Source: an uncultured Lachnospiraceae bacterium (lineage in GTDB: Bacteria > Bacillota > Clostridia > Lachnospirales > Lachnospiraceae). Taken from it: a stretch of 64,000 bases of DNA. Each line of letters opens with the position of its first letter. The first letter of the stretch is position 1. The stretch covers positions 1 to 64,000 of the forward strand of contig CALWOX010000008.1 of assembly GCA_944383265.1 (NCBI GenBank), written 5' to 3'. Of this stretch, positions 34,872 to 43,960 are shown one piece after another. The translations under genes were made by a program, and so were the position numbers. The notes under the pieces are model-generated. The model made no database searches, was not told where the DNA came from, and saw nothing but the letters and a program-made list of their open reading frames with translations.

Positions 34872-35983
34872 AAATCGATCTCCCTGCCCCTTAAGGCCTT
34901 AAGGCCCATAAGGATAATCTCCCTTTTGTCCTCTTCCCGGATGCGCTTTTCCTTTACCAGCCTTATAAATTCACCCTTAAGGGATATATCATTTTCGTAG
35001 TCCTCATATTTTATACTGAGCTTGGTATCATCGCAGAGCTTAAGGAAATAAAACCTTTTTTCAAATTTCTCGGTCAGATATTCCACGTCAATATCCGTAT
35101 TTTCTTCTGTTTCTCCGGAAATAATAACCTTTACCAAATCTTTTTCAGGTATATCCTTGATTTTATCACAAATCAGCCCTTCGAGCTCATCCTCAGAATA
35201 ATACTCCCCCGAAAGCTTTATCGTCACCTCATGGAGAGCTCTCTTTGCAAAAGGAATAAATTCGCAGCTTATGTGCCTTTCATCCGAAGAAGCCTCATTC
35301 ACATCAAGAAGTACAAATCCCTTCTCCCCGCACTCGTCAAAGCCTCTGCCCTCAAGGCAGCCGCTATAGCAATACATGCCTCTTTTGTCGAGTCTTGCAT
35401 ACTTGTATGAATGAATATGTCCTAAAGCGAGATAATCTATATTTTTGTTTTTTAAAAGTTTCAGGTTTATTATCCCGCCGTCCTTCTTTCCTGATGAATA
35501 TCCTGATTCCTGCCCATGCATGACTACTATATTTATTTTCCTTGAGTCAAGCAGTAACCCACTGTAAAGCTTCTCCTCTCCTCCTTCGGGAAGCTCATCC
35601 GTAAAATCTCTTCCTGTCACGACTGTATTTCCGTATTCGTAGCTCTTCCAATCCTCGCTAAAAAGCTTCAGATTTTCAGGAAGCTCTTCTCCCTCAAGAA
35701 AGTCCCTGCTGTCATGATTGCCCTTTATATAGAGAAAGTCGATTTCGGGAGCGTTTTTTATTGCTGAAAGGACACGTCTTTTTATCCTCAGCTGCATATT
35801 TTCGGCGGTATCAAACAGATCTCCCGCTATTATTATAAGTCTTACCCCGTTCTCAACCCCATATTCGATCATTCTCGAGAATGTATCAAAAAGCTCAACC
35901 TTTCTCTGAGAGGCCCTTTGCCTGTCAAGATTGCTCTCCATCTTTGAGTCAAGATGAAGATCGGCGCAATGGATTATTTTCAT
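34868..35983 (-). CDS. DNA repair exonuclease of the metallophosphoesterase family (YhaO/SbcD-like)
   Basis: A 371-residue nuclease subunit. Phosphoesterase motifs are in order: HCADLHLDS near 4-12, IIIAGDLFDTAEN near 51-63, YIKGNHDSRDF near 86-96, VVMHGQE near 153 and LALGHIHSYKY near 186. The C-terminal capping domain follows. With the ATPase encoded next, it forms the Mre11-Rad50-like pair that trims DNA ends with a manganese-dependent site. It is the first gene of the transcript that continues into the ATPase and the AEC transporter. Confidence 0.9.
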   Translation of the reverse strand: MKIIHCADLHLDSKMESNLDRQRASQRKVELFDTFSRMIEYGVENGVRLIIIAGDLFDTAENMQLRIKRRVLSAIKNAPEIDFLYIKGNHDSRDFLEGEELPENLKLFSEDWKSYEYGNTVVTGRDFTDELPEGGEEKLYSGLLLDSRKINIVVMHGQESGYSSGKKDGGIINLKLLKNKNIDYLALGHIHSYKYARLDKRGMYCYSGCLEGRGFDECGEKGFVLLDVNEASSDERHISCEFIPFAKRALHEVTIKLSGEYYSEDELEGLICDKIKDIPEKDLVKVIISGETEENTDIDVEYLTEKFEKRFYFLKLCDDTKLSIKYEDYENDISLKGEFIRLVKEKRIREEDKREIILMGLKALRGREIDL

Positions 35984-36121
35984 TAAATGTACTCCTTAGC
36001 TGTATCCTTATAAAAAACATCTTTTATTTCATATGATTAAGTATATAATAAACTGTGGCTTTAAATGAATAGATTTAAAAAGAAATTTTGTATTTTTATA
36101 ACTTTTAAGAGGTTGACATAT

Positions 36122-37552
36122 ATGAGCATAGATATCATTAAAAGAAAAATCGGTATGAACTCAAGTCTTCATGGCACTATCAAAAAAAGCAGTAGTAATA
36201 ACAGCGGGCAAAATAACACTCATCTCTACAGCAACGCAAAGCTCCTTTCTCTGATGATTCCTCTTATATGCGAACAGATATTCACAGCCTTCATGGGAAC
36301 GGCCGATTCAATGATGGTCAGCAATGTAAGTCCCGCAGCTATCTCAGCGGTATCTCTTGTGGATTCCATAAATGTGCTTTTTATACAGGCCTTTTATGCC
36401 CTTGCCTCAGGTGGAGCTATAGTCTGTGCGAACTATCTGGGCCAGGGACGAAAGGATAAGGCCGAGACCTCAGCAAATCAGCTGCTTTTCGTCATATTTT
36501 ATATATCTGTATTTATCACGGCACTCTGTCTTATATGGAGAGCCCCTCTTTTAAGGCTAATCTTCGGCTCTGTGGAGGATGAGGTAATGGAAAATGCTCT
36601 CACATACTTTTTCTATACCTCCATGTCCTTTCCTTTTATCGCGCTATTTGACTCAGGCTCCTCTGTATTCAGGGCTCAGAATAACAGCCGTCTCCCCATG
36701 ACTGTTACGATACTCACAAATATCATGAATATCATAGGAAATGCAATACTGATATGGGGCTTCGGTCTGGGTGTCGCAGGTGCCGCTATATCCACTCTTC
36801 TCTCACGTATAACGGCAGCCTTGGCTGTACTCCTTTTCTTGAGGAGAAAGACAGGTCATATAGTAATAGGCAACTTCCTTTTCCTTAAGCCTCAGATAAG
36901 GCTGATAAAAAACATACTCAGAATAGGAATACCCTCAGGTATAGAAAACGGCATGTTCCAGTTCGGAAAGCTTGCCATTCAGTCAACAGTCTCCACCCTC
37001 GGAACTATGGCCATAGCAGCTCAGGCTATGACAAATATCCTGGAAAACTTCAACGGCATAGCAGCCATGGGCATAGGAATAGGAATGATGACTGTAGTAG
37101 GACAATGCCTCGGCGCAGGCAGGCCCGATGAAGCAAAGTACTATATAAAAAAGCTCAGCATCATAGCCGAGCTTGTGATTATAGGAAGCTGTCTTATCAT
37201 ATTTGCCCTCACAGGTCCCATAACCGTGATCGCAGGAATGGAACCTGAGAGTGCGTCTATGTGTATCTTTATGATGAGCACAATTACAATAGTAAAGCCT
37301 ATATCCTGGACGGCATCCTTTATCCCCGCCTACGGAATGAGGGCCGCAGGTGACGTGAGGTTTTCCATGATACTCTCCTGCATCTCCATGTGGCTCTGCC
37401 GTGTGAGCCTATGCATATTCCTCATAAGAGTCATGGGCTTCGGTCCCATAGCTGTCTGGATAGGAATGTTCACCGACTGGACCGTAAGGGGAATCATCTT
37501 TATCATAAGGTTCAGGAGCGGAAGATGGCTTAATCATCGTGTTACCGGGTAA
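36122..37552 (+). CDS. MATE-family efflux transporter
   Basis: Multidrug and toxin extrusion protein, about 476 residues from ATG at 36122 (AAGAGG nine bases upstream); a longer form from 36065 would add 19 residues without a good ribosome site. Twelve hydrophobic segments in two halves are visible, with the family's typical first-helix region SLMIPLICEQIFTAFMGTADSMMV split over residues 40-65 and the second half starting with RIGIPSGIENGMFQFGKLA near 300. It would export organic cations or drugs using a sodium or proton gradient. A Ser/Asn-rich leader of about 35 residues precedes the first helix. Confidence 0.92.
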   Translation: MSIDIIKRKIGMNSSLHGTIKKSSSNNSGQNNTHLYSNAKLLSLMIPLICEQIFTAFMGTADSMMVSNVSPAAISAVSLVDSINVLFIQAFYALASGGAIVCANYLGQGRKDKAETSANQLLFVIFYISVFITALCLIWRAPLLRLIFGSVEDEVMENALTYFFYTSMSFPFIALFDSGSSVFRAQNNSRLPMTVTILTNIMNIIGNAILIWGFGLGVAGAAISTLLSRITAALAVLLFLRRKTGHIVIGNFLFLKPQIRLIKNILRIGIPSGIENGMFQFGKLAIQSTVSTLGTMAIAAQAMTNILENFNGIAAMGIGIGMMTVVGQCLGAGRPDEAKYYIKKLSIIAELVIIGSCLIIFALTGPITVIAGMEPESASMCIFMMSTITIVKPISWTASFIPAYGMRAAGDVRFSMILSCISMWLCRVSLCIFLIRVMGFGPIAVWIGMFTDWTVRGIIFIIRFRSGRWLNHRVTG

Positions 37553-37581
37553 AAATATTGAATTTTTCAGCAGGAGCATCT

Positions 37582-38113
37582 ATGACAGGACTTAAAAGAG
37601 GAACTGTAAAGCTTCTTCCTTATCAAGAAGAATGGGCGGAAAATGCGAAAAATACAATAGCTTTGCTGAGAAATATCTTGGGAGATACTGCGATTGACAT
37701 TCAGCATATAGGCAGTACCGCTGTCCCTCATATCCATGCAAAGCCCATAATAGATATAGCTGTAGGTATCAGAAAGCCGGATGACATTATTCCTTACAGA
37801 GAGACCTTGAAAAAATAATTTTGTTTTTCGTGGAGAGGATATTCCCGGACAGCTGCTCCTTGTTGTCGGTGATTTTGAAAATGATATCCGTACCCATCAT
37901 ATTCATGTTGTCATGTGGAAAAAAAGTGAATGGAATAATTATATATGTTTTCGGGATTATCTGAATGCCTTCCCTGAAAAGGCCATGCTGTATGATGAAT
38001 GCAAGCTAAAGCTTGCAATGCGTTTTCCCTATGACAGAAAAAGCTACACTTCAGGAAAGAATGAATTAATAAGTATATTTTTAAAAGAAGCAATTCAAAA
38101 TTCGACATTCTGA
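37582..38113 (+). pseudogene. GrpB-family nucleotidyltransferase-like protein with a frameshift
   Basis: Two overlapping frames together make one GrpB-type (UPF0157) protein of about 176 residues. The first part starts at ATG 37582 behind AGGAG (MTGLKRGTVKLLPYQEEW) and carries the signature QHIGSTAVPHIHAKPIIDI near 39-57. It stops at TAA 37816 just after a run of six A bases at 37809-37814. The continuation in another frame gives NFVFRGEDIPGQLLLVVGDF and the conserved IRTHHIHVVMW, ending with TGA at 38111-38113. Adding two bases or removing one in the A-run restores the gene. This may be decay or a sequencing error. The family has a nucleotidyltransferase fold; its role is not well known. Confidence 0.85.
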
Positions 38114-38122
38114 TATAACAGA

Positions 38123-38175
38123 CCGCAGCCTGAAGCTATTTCAGTTTGAACATGGCCTTGGCTGCGGCATTTTTA
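38123..38175 (+). terminator. Terminator after the GrpB gene
   Basis: CCGCAGCC (38123-38130) and GGCTGCGG (38160-38167) pair perfectly around a 29-base loop with its own weak structure, followed by CATTTTTAT. Confidence 0.7.
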
Positions 38176-38195
38176 TATCGATTATAGCTTATGTA

Positions 38196-40190
38196 TTATA
38201 CTCCCGGCCCTCCCATAGGTCCCTCCACAGGGCCTGATGCTCCGGGGCCGCTCTGACTCTCTATAGGCCTAGGGCCATCGGGAGTTATGACAGCTGCACC
38301 TCCGTCATTCTGCGATCCGGATGTTTCAGTAGACACAGGCTCGCGGGGTCCTGTTGTCTCAGGCTCTTTTGCAGTCTCTGTGGGCCTTGTATGAGGACGT
38401 GACTGAGACTCGCTTTCAGGCTCATCAGCCTCATCTTCCTCACCATCCTGCTTTGACTCATCTCGGGAGTCATCCTCATTTTCAGAGTTCTCGGTACTCT
38501 CCGACTCATTCTCGCTGCCTTCTCCGCTTTCCTCAGTGCTCTCGTCTGTTGACTCCGATTCGCTTTCTGCTGTCTCGGATTCCGTAGGAGCTTCTGTCTG
38601 AGGAGCCTCTGTAGCAGCAGGTGTGTTGCTGCCGGTGTCCTTGTGAACTATTCCTCCGCCTGTTCCCGCCTCGGGAGCATTCTCTCCTGCGTCTGTAAGG
38701 CCTGTCACCTCGCCAATGTGGTCACTTATGCTCTTTACCTTTGAAGAAGGATTATAATTCTCTTCGCCGAAAAGTATCTGATGGAGAGTCACTACATTGC
38801 TCTCAAGGGTCGTGGGGACAACACAGTCAAGCTTTCCTATGTCCATAGTCTGTCTTGAGAAGGGGAAGCCTGTGGAATCTCCGATGTTATACTTGTCAAT
38901 ATTCCTTATAAGAGGAAGAAGGTCATCTATACCTATGCTTGTGGAAACCTCGGGAAGCACAGCCAATGCTGCATTTTTAAGTGTGTCAAAGTCCGCAGCC
39001 TTTGCCTTTTCAACGGCAAGGCCTATGACCTTTCTCTGCCTTGCTGTCCTGTTAAAGTCTGTATCCATAAGCCTTAATCTTCCATAGGCTACAGCCTGAA
39101 CTCCGTCAAGATGATTCATACCCGCGCTTTTAAGCTGCACAGAGCCTATTCCCGTGGAGTTCACAGTCTCGGTTATAAATGCGTTTATATATGAAAACTC
39201 CGCATCGCTTATCTCAAGGTCGATACCTCCGAGGGCATTTATTCCCTTTGCGACAGCTGACCAGCTGAAGGTTATATAATCGTCGATCTTTATATCAAGG
39301 TTTTCCTCAAGAGCCTTTACAGCCTGTTCATGTCCGCCTCTCTCATAGGCGGCGTTTATCTTGTTGTAGTTACCGTCATCGTCTATCTTAAGATAGGTAT
39401 CCCTGAATACAGATACGAGCTTCACGTCTCCGGAGCGCTTGTTGACGTTTACAATCATTATTACGTCCGAGCGGGTACCCTCCTCAAGCTCACCGTCTCT
39501 CGCATCAACTCCGAATACAGCAACAGTCCAGTTATTTCCCTGAATTATATTTTTCCCTACGATAAATACCGCAAATACAAGTATGAGACCGAGAATCACC
39601 TTTACAATGTTTTTCTTCTTTGAAGGCTTTTTGCGATGTCCCTTATTTGCTAAAGTGCCTTCCTCCTCGTAGTCATCATAGTTATCATCATAATCGTCCC
39701 CATACCCGTCATCATAGTCATCGCCATATTCATCTGTGCGATCATCATAATCTTCCACGTAGTCGTCGTCATAAATATCATCGAATTCTTCCGAGTAATC
39801 GTCAGCGTATCTTCTGCTGCGGACTCCTGAATACATGCCGCTCTTTTTTCCTGTACGGGCAGACCTGTTTTCACCATATCGGGCGGATCTTGAGGGTCTC
39901 CTTCTCTCCTCCTGATATTCATCGGAATCAGTATGTCTCTGCCTTCTTTCAGAATAATCGTCCGGAGCGGAACGCCTTATTCTTTTTTCCGAATAGTCAG
40001 CATAGTCATCCGCAGTGGAACGCCTTACTTTTTTTCTCGGATAGTCATCAGGTGCAAAACGTCTCTGCTTTCTTCCTGTCCTATCGTCCGGAGCAGAGCG
40101 TCTTTGCTTTCGCACAGGATATTCATCCGGTGCGGAGCGCCTTACTCTTCTTCCGGTGTTTCTTTCACTTTCATATTCATCATAATTCAT
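38196..40190 (-). CDS. LytR-CpsA-Psr (LCP) family protein with long charged tails
   Basis: Membrane-anchored enzyme of the family that attaches teichoic acids or polysaccharides to peptidoglycan. The LCP domain runs from about 220 to 450 and has VAVFGVDARDGELEEGTRSD, the Arg/Asp pocket in KLVSVFRDTYLKI, and GRLRLMDTDFNRTARQRKV. One membrane helix at about 196-216 (VKVILGLILVFAVFIVG) follows an unusual cytoplasmic N-terminus of 190 residues: six degenerate copies of an RRSAPDDY-type unit, then a region of almost only Asp and Tyr (residues about 130-175). The outer C-terminus (about 500-664) is disordered, rich in Ser, Glu, Thr and Pro. Total length 664 against about 300-400 for common LCP proteins. 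The gene stands alone. Confidence 0.92.
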   Translation of the reverse strand: MNYDEYESERNTGRRVRRSAPDEYPVRKQRRSAPDDRTGRKQRRFAPDDYPRKKVRRSTADDYADYSEKRIRRSAPDDYSERRQRHTDSDEYQEERRRPSRSARYGENRSARTGKKSGMYSGVRSRRYADDYSEEFDDIYDDDYVEDYDDRTDEYGDDYDDGYGDDYDDNYDDYEEEGTLANKGHRKKPSKKKNIVKVILGLILVFAVFIVGKNIIQGNNWTVAVFGVDARDGELEEGTRSDVIMIVNVNKRSGDVKLVSVFRDTYLKIDDDGNYNKINAAYERGGHEQAVKALEENLDIKIDDYITFSWSAVAKGINALGGIDLEISDAEFSYINAFITETVNSTGIGSVQLKSAGMNHLDGVQAVAYGRLRLMDTDFNRTARQRKVIGLAVEKAKAADFDTLKNAALAVLPEVSTSIGIDDLLPLIRNIDKYNIGDSTGFPFSRQTMDIGKLDCVVPTTLESNVVTLHQILFGEENYNPSSKVKSISDHIGEVTGLTDAGENAPEAGTGGGIVHKDTGSNTPAATEAPQTEAPTESETAESESESTDESTEESGEGSENESESTENSENEDDSRDESKQDGEEDEADEPESESQSRPHTRPTETAKEPETTGPREPVSTETSGSQNDGGAAVITPDGPRPIESQSGPGASGPVEGPMGGPGV
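39630..40150 (-). repeat. Degenerate tandem coding repeats in the LCP gene N-terminus
   Basis: Six or seven copies of a unit of about 11-18 residues, with consensus near RRSAPDDY plus a basic linker (RKQ, RKK, EKRI, ERRQ), fill residues 14-85; an Asp/Tyr-rich segment follows to about 175. At the DNA level the units share CGGAGCGGAACGCC-like and TCATCCG-like words. Such repeats can change copy number by slippage or recombination. Confidence 0.7.
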
Positions 40191-40358
40191 CTGAATTTCC
40201 TCTTATCTTTTTTTGTCTCAGCACTACATTATAACGCCGCAGGCTTAAAAGTCTATATTCAGCGAGCCATTTAATGTAACTGTAAGGTTTTGTTAAACTT
40301 AGTATTCAAAAATCAACCCCTATATCATAGGTTTTCAAATATCTTTTGGTTACCCGGT

Positions 40359-41054
40359 TTACATAAAGCCTGAAAATATCGGCGCCAATACCACGGTAAA
40401 TAACCCCGCCACAGCTATGGCAAGGCTGCTCATCGCGCCCTCCGCTTCACCGAGCTCCATGGCCTTTGCTGTACCTATGGCATGAGAGCAGGTACCCAGA
40501 GCTATGCCCTTTGCAACAGGTTCTTTTATTTTACAAGCCGAGAAAATCAAATCCGCAAGTATATTTCCCAGTATACCCGTAATTATTATCATGGCAACCG
40601 ATATTGTAACTATCCCTCCGAGCTCCTCCGATATTCCCATGCCTATAGCTGTAGTCACAGATTTAGGAAGTAGCGTGACATATTCGGTATGTTCAAGCTT
40701 AAACAGTCCTGACAATATAAGCACACCCGTCATACCGGAAACCGCTCCTGCAGCTATTCCGCATACAACCGCCGCAAGATTATCCTTTAAAAGCTTCAGC
40801 TGCTCATAAAGAGGAAGTGCAAGGCAGACTGTGGCGGGTGTAAGAAGATAGGAAATATATTTTGCACTCGCATTGTAGGAATCATAGTCGGTACCCGAGA
40901 GCCTGAGACAGGCTATAATGCATATGACAGCTATGAGTATGGGATTAAATATCGCAAGGTGAAATCTTTTTTTCAACAAAAGGCCAAGCTCATAAGCCAA
41001 AAGACTTATGACAGCTCCCGCAAAAAATGCGTCCCTGAAAAACTCGTCTATCAT
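40359..41054 (-). CDS. lrgB: LrgB-family membrane protein
   Basis: A 231-residue membrane protein with about six to seven hydrophobic segments and the LrgB pattern, for example LLPKSVTTAIGMGISEELGG near 126-145 and GIALGTCSHAIGTAKAMELG near 184-203. LrgB works with LrgA in control of murein hydrolase activity and, in some bacteria and plastids, in pyruvate or glycolate/lactate transport. The gene lies 19 bases after lrgA on the same strand. No LytSR two-component genes are in the window. Confidence 0.92.
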   Translation of the reverse strand: MIDEFFRDAFFAGAVISLLAYELGLLLKKRFHLAIFNPILIAVICIIACLRLSGTDYDSYNASAKYISYLLTPATVCLALPLYEQLKLLKDNLAAVVCGIAAGAVSGMTGVLILSGLFKLEHTEYVTLLPKSVTTAIGMGISEELGGIVTISVAMIIITGILGNILADLIFSACKIKEPVAKGIALGTCSHAIGTAKAMELGEAEGAMSSLAIAVAGLFTVVLAPIFSGFM

Positions 41055-41073
41055 TACTTATCTCTCCCTATTC

Positions 41074-41439
41074 TTATTTTAATTTTCTCTTATTACAGCT
41101 TTTTCTGATTATAGTCTGTGTGATCAGTCCTGTTATACCGATACCCGCTACAGTGGTCACTGGAATAATCACCACAAGAGGAAGCAGTATTCCTGAAAGC
41201 TCCTCGGTCACATCCATTATACCCACAGCTGCAGGAACGAACATAACAGGCATTATCTCAATAAGAAGCATTGCCGTCTCCTTTATGTCAGCCACCTTGA
41301 GGACTCCTGACATGAGACTTAAAAGCATTATCAAAAGCCCGTATATGCCTGCAGGAACCGGCAGAGGCAAAAACTCATTCAGGAATTCTCCTATAAAGGA
41401 GAAAAATAAAATAATCGTCATTTGTCTTAAATACTTCAT
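41074..41439 (-). CDS. lrgA: LrgA/CidA-family membrane protein
   Basis: A 121-residue protein with four hydrophobic segments and the family start, LRQMTIILFFSFIGEFLNEF, with PLPVPAGIYGLLIMLLSLMS following. These small holin-like proteins assemble in the membrane and act with LrgB. AAGGAAAG lies ten bases before the ATG. Confidence 0.9.
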   Translation of the reverse strand: MKYLRQMTIILFFSFIGEFLNEFLPLPVPAGIYGLLIMLLSLMSGVLKVADIKETAMLLIEIMPVMFVPAAVGIMDVTEELSGILLPLVVIIPVTTVAGIGITGLITQTIIRKSCNKRKLK

Positions 41440-41505
41440 TTCGTTTGAACTTTCCTTTTTTATTGAGGATCTTTCCTTCCGATTTTTCTTTTTTTATATT
41501 TTTTC

Positions 41506-41545
41506 ATAAAAAACGCAGCCGCCGCAAAAGGAACGACTGCGCTAT
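41506..41545 (-). terminator. Terminator of the hom-lysC-asd operon
   Basis: On the minus strand, CGCAG (41537-41541) and CTGCG (41514-41518) close a GC-rich hairpin, with a run of six T bases after it. It lies about 45 bases beyond the asd stop codon. Confidence 0.65.
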
Positions 41546-41588
41546 GCATTATATTTTATTGATTTTCATCTGTCAAATTATATTTTTA

Positions 41589-42632
41589 TCAAAACTCAGA
41601 TTGGCTCTGATTGAAAAGAAGCTCCGCTATCTGCACCGCATTTGTGGCCGCTCCCTTCCTTACCTGGTCCCCGCAGCAGAAAAGTGTCAGCGAGCGGTCA
41701 TACTCATCCTCGGTTGCGGAGATGTCTCTCCTTATCCTTCCGACATAGACAAGATCCTGATCGCTTGTAAGCAGCGGCATGGGGTATACCTTCTCAGAAG
41801 GCTCGTCACAGAGCTTCACCCCGGGGGCTTCCTTAAGGAGCTCCCTTGCCTTTTCAGGACTTATCTCCCTCTCAAATTCAAGGTTTATGCTCTCAGAGTG
41901 TGAGCGTACCACGGGAACTCTGACACAGGTACAATTTACTCTGAGCTTAGGGTCGTGGAGCATCTTCCTTCCCTCATTTTGCATCTTCATCTCCTCGGAG
42001 GTGTAGCCCACATCGTCAAAGCCGCCTATCTGAGGAATGAGATTGTAAGCTATCTGATAAGGAAATACCTTGAAGTCCTCCTTTCCGAGACTTCCGCCCT
42101 CGGAAAGCTTTTTCACCTCATTATAAAGCTCATCTATTCCGTCCTTTCCCGCTCCGCTTACAGCCTGATAGGTTGATACGACCATTCTCTTTATGCCGGC
42201 ATACTTATGGAGAGCATTTACCGCCGTAAGGGCTATTATGGTGGAGCAGTTGGGGTTTGCTATTATTCCCTTTGTGAGCTTTACGTCCTCGGGATTTACC
42301 TCGGGTATTACAAGGGGAACCTCCGGGTCAAGCCTGAAGGCGCTGGAGTTGTCTACCACCTGAACACCCATTGAAGCCGCTACAGGCATGTATTTCTTTG
42401 CTATATCATTCTCCGCTGCTCCCAAAAGAAGGTCAAGACCTTCAAAGCGCTTTTCATCCGTGAGTTCTACAGTCCACTCCTTTCCGAAAGCTGTAAGCTT
42501 TGAGCCGGCGCTCCTTGTTCCCGCAAAAAGCCTCAGCTCCTTTACATTAAATTTCCTCTCCTCAAGCACCTCAAGCATCTGTCTTCCGACTGCGCCGGTT
42601 GCACCGAGTATTCCTATATTAAGCTCTCTCAT
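41589..42632 (-). CDS. asd: Aspartate-semialdehyde dehydrogenase
   Basis: Reduces aspartyl phosphate to aspartate semialdehyde, the branch point to lysine, threonine and methionine. From ATG 42632 it has 347 residues; GAGGAG lies eight bases upstream, inside the end of lysC. Motifs: the Rossmann start GILGATGAVGRQMLEVLE, catalytic Cys in ANPNCSTIIAL near 131, and the His/Arg region RVPVVRSHSESINLEF near 240. It is the last gene of the hom-lysC-asd operon. Confidence 0.96.
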   Translation of the reverse strand: MRELNIGILGATGAVGRQMLEVLEERKFNVKELRLFAGTRSAGSKLTAFGKEWTVELTDEKRFEGLDLLLGAAENDIAKKYMPVAASMGVQVVDNSSAFRLDPEVPLVIPEVNPEDVKLTKGIIANPNCSTIIALTAVNALHKYAGIKRMVVSTYQAVSGAGKDGIDELYNEVKKLSEGGSLGKEDFKVFPYQIAYNLIPQIGGFDDVGYTSEEMKMQNEGRKMLHDPKLRVNCTCVRVPVVRSHSESINLEFEREISPEKARELLKEAPGVKLCDEPSEKVYPMPLLTSDQDLVYVGRIRRDISATEDEYDRSLTLFCCGDQVRKGAATNAVQIAELLFNQSQSEF

Positions 42633-42634
42633 AA

Positions 42635-43960
42635 TCAATTCTCCTCTTCGATGAAATTGTCATATATAATGGAGATAGCCCTCTCAAAATCTTTGTTCTC
42701 AACACCCACGATAATGTTTATCTCATCGCTTCCCTGGGCTATCATACGGATATTTATTCCGTTATTTCCAAGGGCGGCAAACAGTCTTCCGGATGTTCCC
42801 GGTCTCCTGTTCATATTTCGTCCGACTGTTGCTATAAGGGCTATGCCTTCTACTATATTTATGTGGTCGGTATGTATCGCGTCCTTTATCTCTGATATTA
42901 TATCGTATATATTTTCCTTAACATCCTTGCTCTGGACAACTATACTGAAGGAGTCTATTCCGCTGGGAATGTGTTCGATGCTTACATTGTACTTTTCAAA
43001 TACGCTTAAGGTCTTCCTGACTATTCCCACGTCGTTTGACATGTGCTTTTTGTATATCTCAACAGCGGTGAAATCCTTCTTTCCCGCTATACCGGTGATT
43101 ATAGGAGCATTCTTGTCGTCCTCGGTGTCAATACTGTCAAGGATTATGGTTCCCGGATCCTCAGGCCTGTTGGTATTTAAGATATGGATGGGAATATTGT
43201 ACTTTCTTATGGGGAATACAGCGTCCTCATGCAATACACTTGCTCCCATGTATGAAAGCTCTCTTAACTCAGAGTAGGTTATCCTCTCGATGTTTTTGGG
43301 ATTCTTCACTATTCTCGGATCGGCAATCAAAAATCCTGACACATCAGTCCAGTTTTCGTATATGTCAGCCTTGAGACATCTTGCAAGTATTGAGCCTGAT
43401 ATATCGGAGCCTCCTCTTGTCATTACCTTTATCCTGCCGTCAGGAGTCACTCCGTAAAAGCCCGGCATGACGAATCTGTCATGCTCTATGAGTATGGATT
43501 TCAAATTCTCCGAGGTCTTGTCATAGTCGAAGCTTCCGTCGTAGCGTATCTCTATCACGTCTTTTGCATCCACAAAAGGAAATCCGAGATAATCCGCCAT
43601 GAGCCTTGCCGTAAAATACTCTCCCCTGCTGACAAGCTCGTCTATGCTTAAGGAGGGAAGCTCCTTTTCAAGCCTCAAAAGCTCCGAGTCTATATCTGTG
43701 TCAAGTCCGAGCTCCTTTTTTATATCAAGAAATCTCTCCTCTATCATTTTGAAAAGGGGCATATAGTCCACATGATACTCTATATGGGCATGGCAAAGAT
43801 ACAAAAGATCCGTTATCTTATTGTCCTTTGAGTTTCTCTTTCCGGAGGCTGAGACTATCACAAAGCGCCTCGCCTTATCGCTCTCGATTATATCCTTTAC
43901 CTTCTTAAACTGTGTGCTGTCGGCGACGCTGCTGCCGCCGAATTTTGTTATCTTAAGCAT
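42635..43960 (-). CDS. lysC: Aspartate kinase (monofunctional, with ACT domains)
   Basis: Phosphorylates aspartate, the first step of the aspartate amino acid family. 441 residues. Kinase motifs: KFGGSSVADSTQF near 5-17, VSRGEYFTARLMA near 113, TRGGSDISGSILARCLKADI near 185 and ENWTDVSGFLIADPRI near 206. Two ACT domains follow (about 300-370 and 375-441), which normally bind lysine or threonine as feedback inhibitor. Its sequence type and its place between hom and asd, opposite thrBC, suggest a threonine-pathway isozyme; which end product inhibits it cannot be told. It overlaps hom by eight bases. Confidence 0.95.
   Translation of the reverse strand: MLKITKFGGSSVADSTQFKKVKDIIESDKARRFVIVSASGKRNSKDNKITDLLYLCHAHIEYHVDYMPLFKMIEERFLDIKKELGLDTDIDSELLRLEKELPSLSIDELVSRGEYFTARLMADYLGFPFVDAKDVIEIRYDGSFDYDKTSENLKSILIEHDRFVMPGFYGVTPDGRIKVMTRGGSDISGSILARCLKADIYENWTDVSGFLIADPRIVKNPKNIERITYSELRELSYMGASVLHEDAVFPIRKYNIPIHILNTNRPEDPGTIILDSIDTEDDKNAPIITGIAGKKDFTAVEIYKKHMSNDVGIVRKTLSVFEKYNVSIEHIPSGIDSFSIVVQSKDVKENIYDIISEIKDAIHTDHINIVEGIALIATVGRNMNRRPGTSGRLFAALGNNGINIRMIAQGSDEINIIVGVENKDFERAISIIYDNFIEEEN

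Noticed and set aside
39630-40150. CRISPR-like array suggested by regular repeats
   Set aside because: The repeats are in-frame, degenerate coding units of the LCP protein, without constant repeats or unique spacers.
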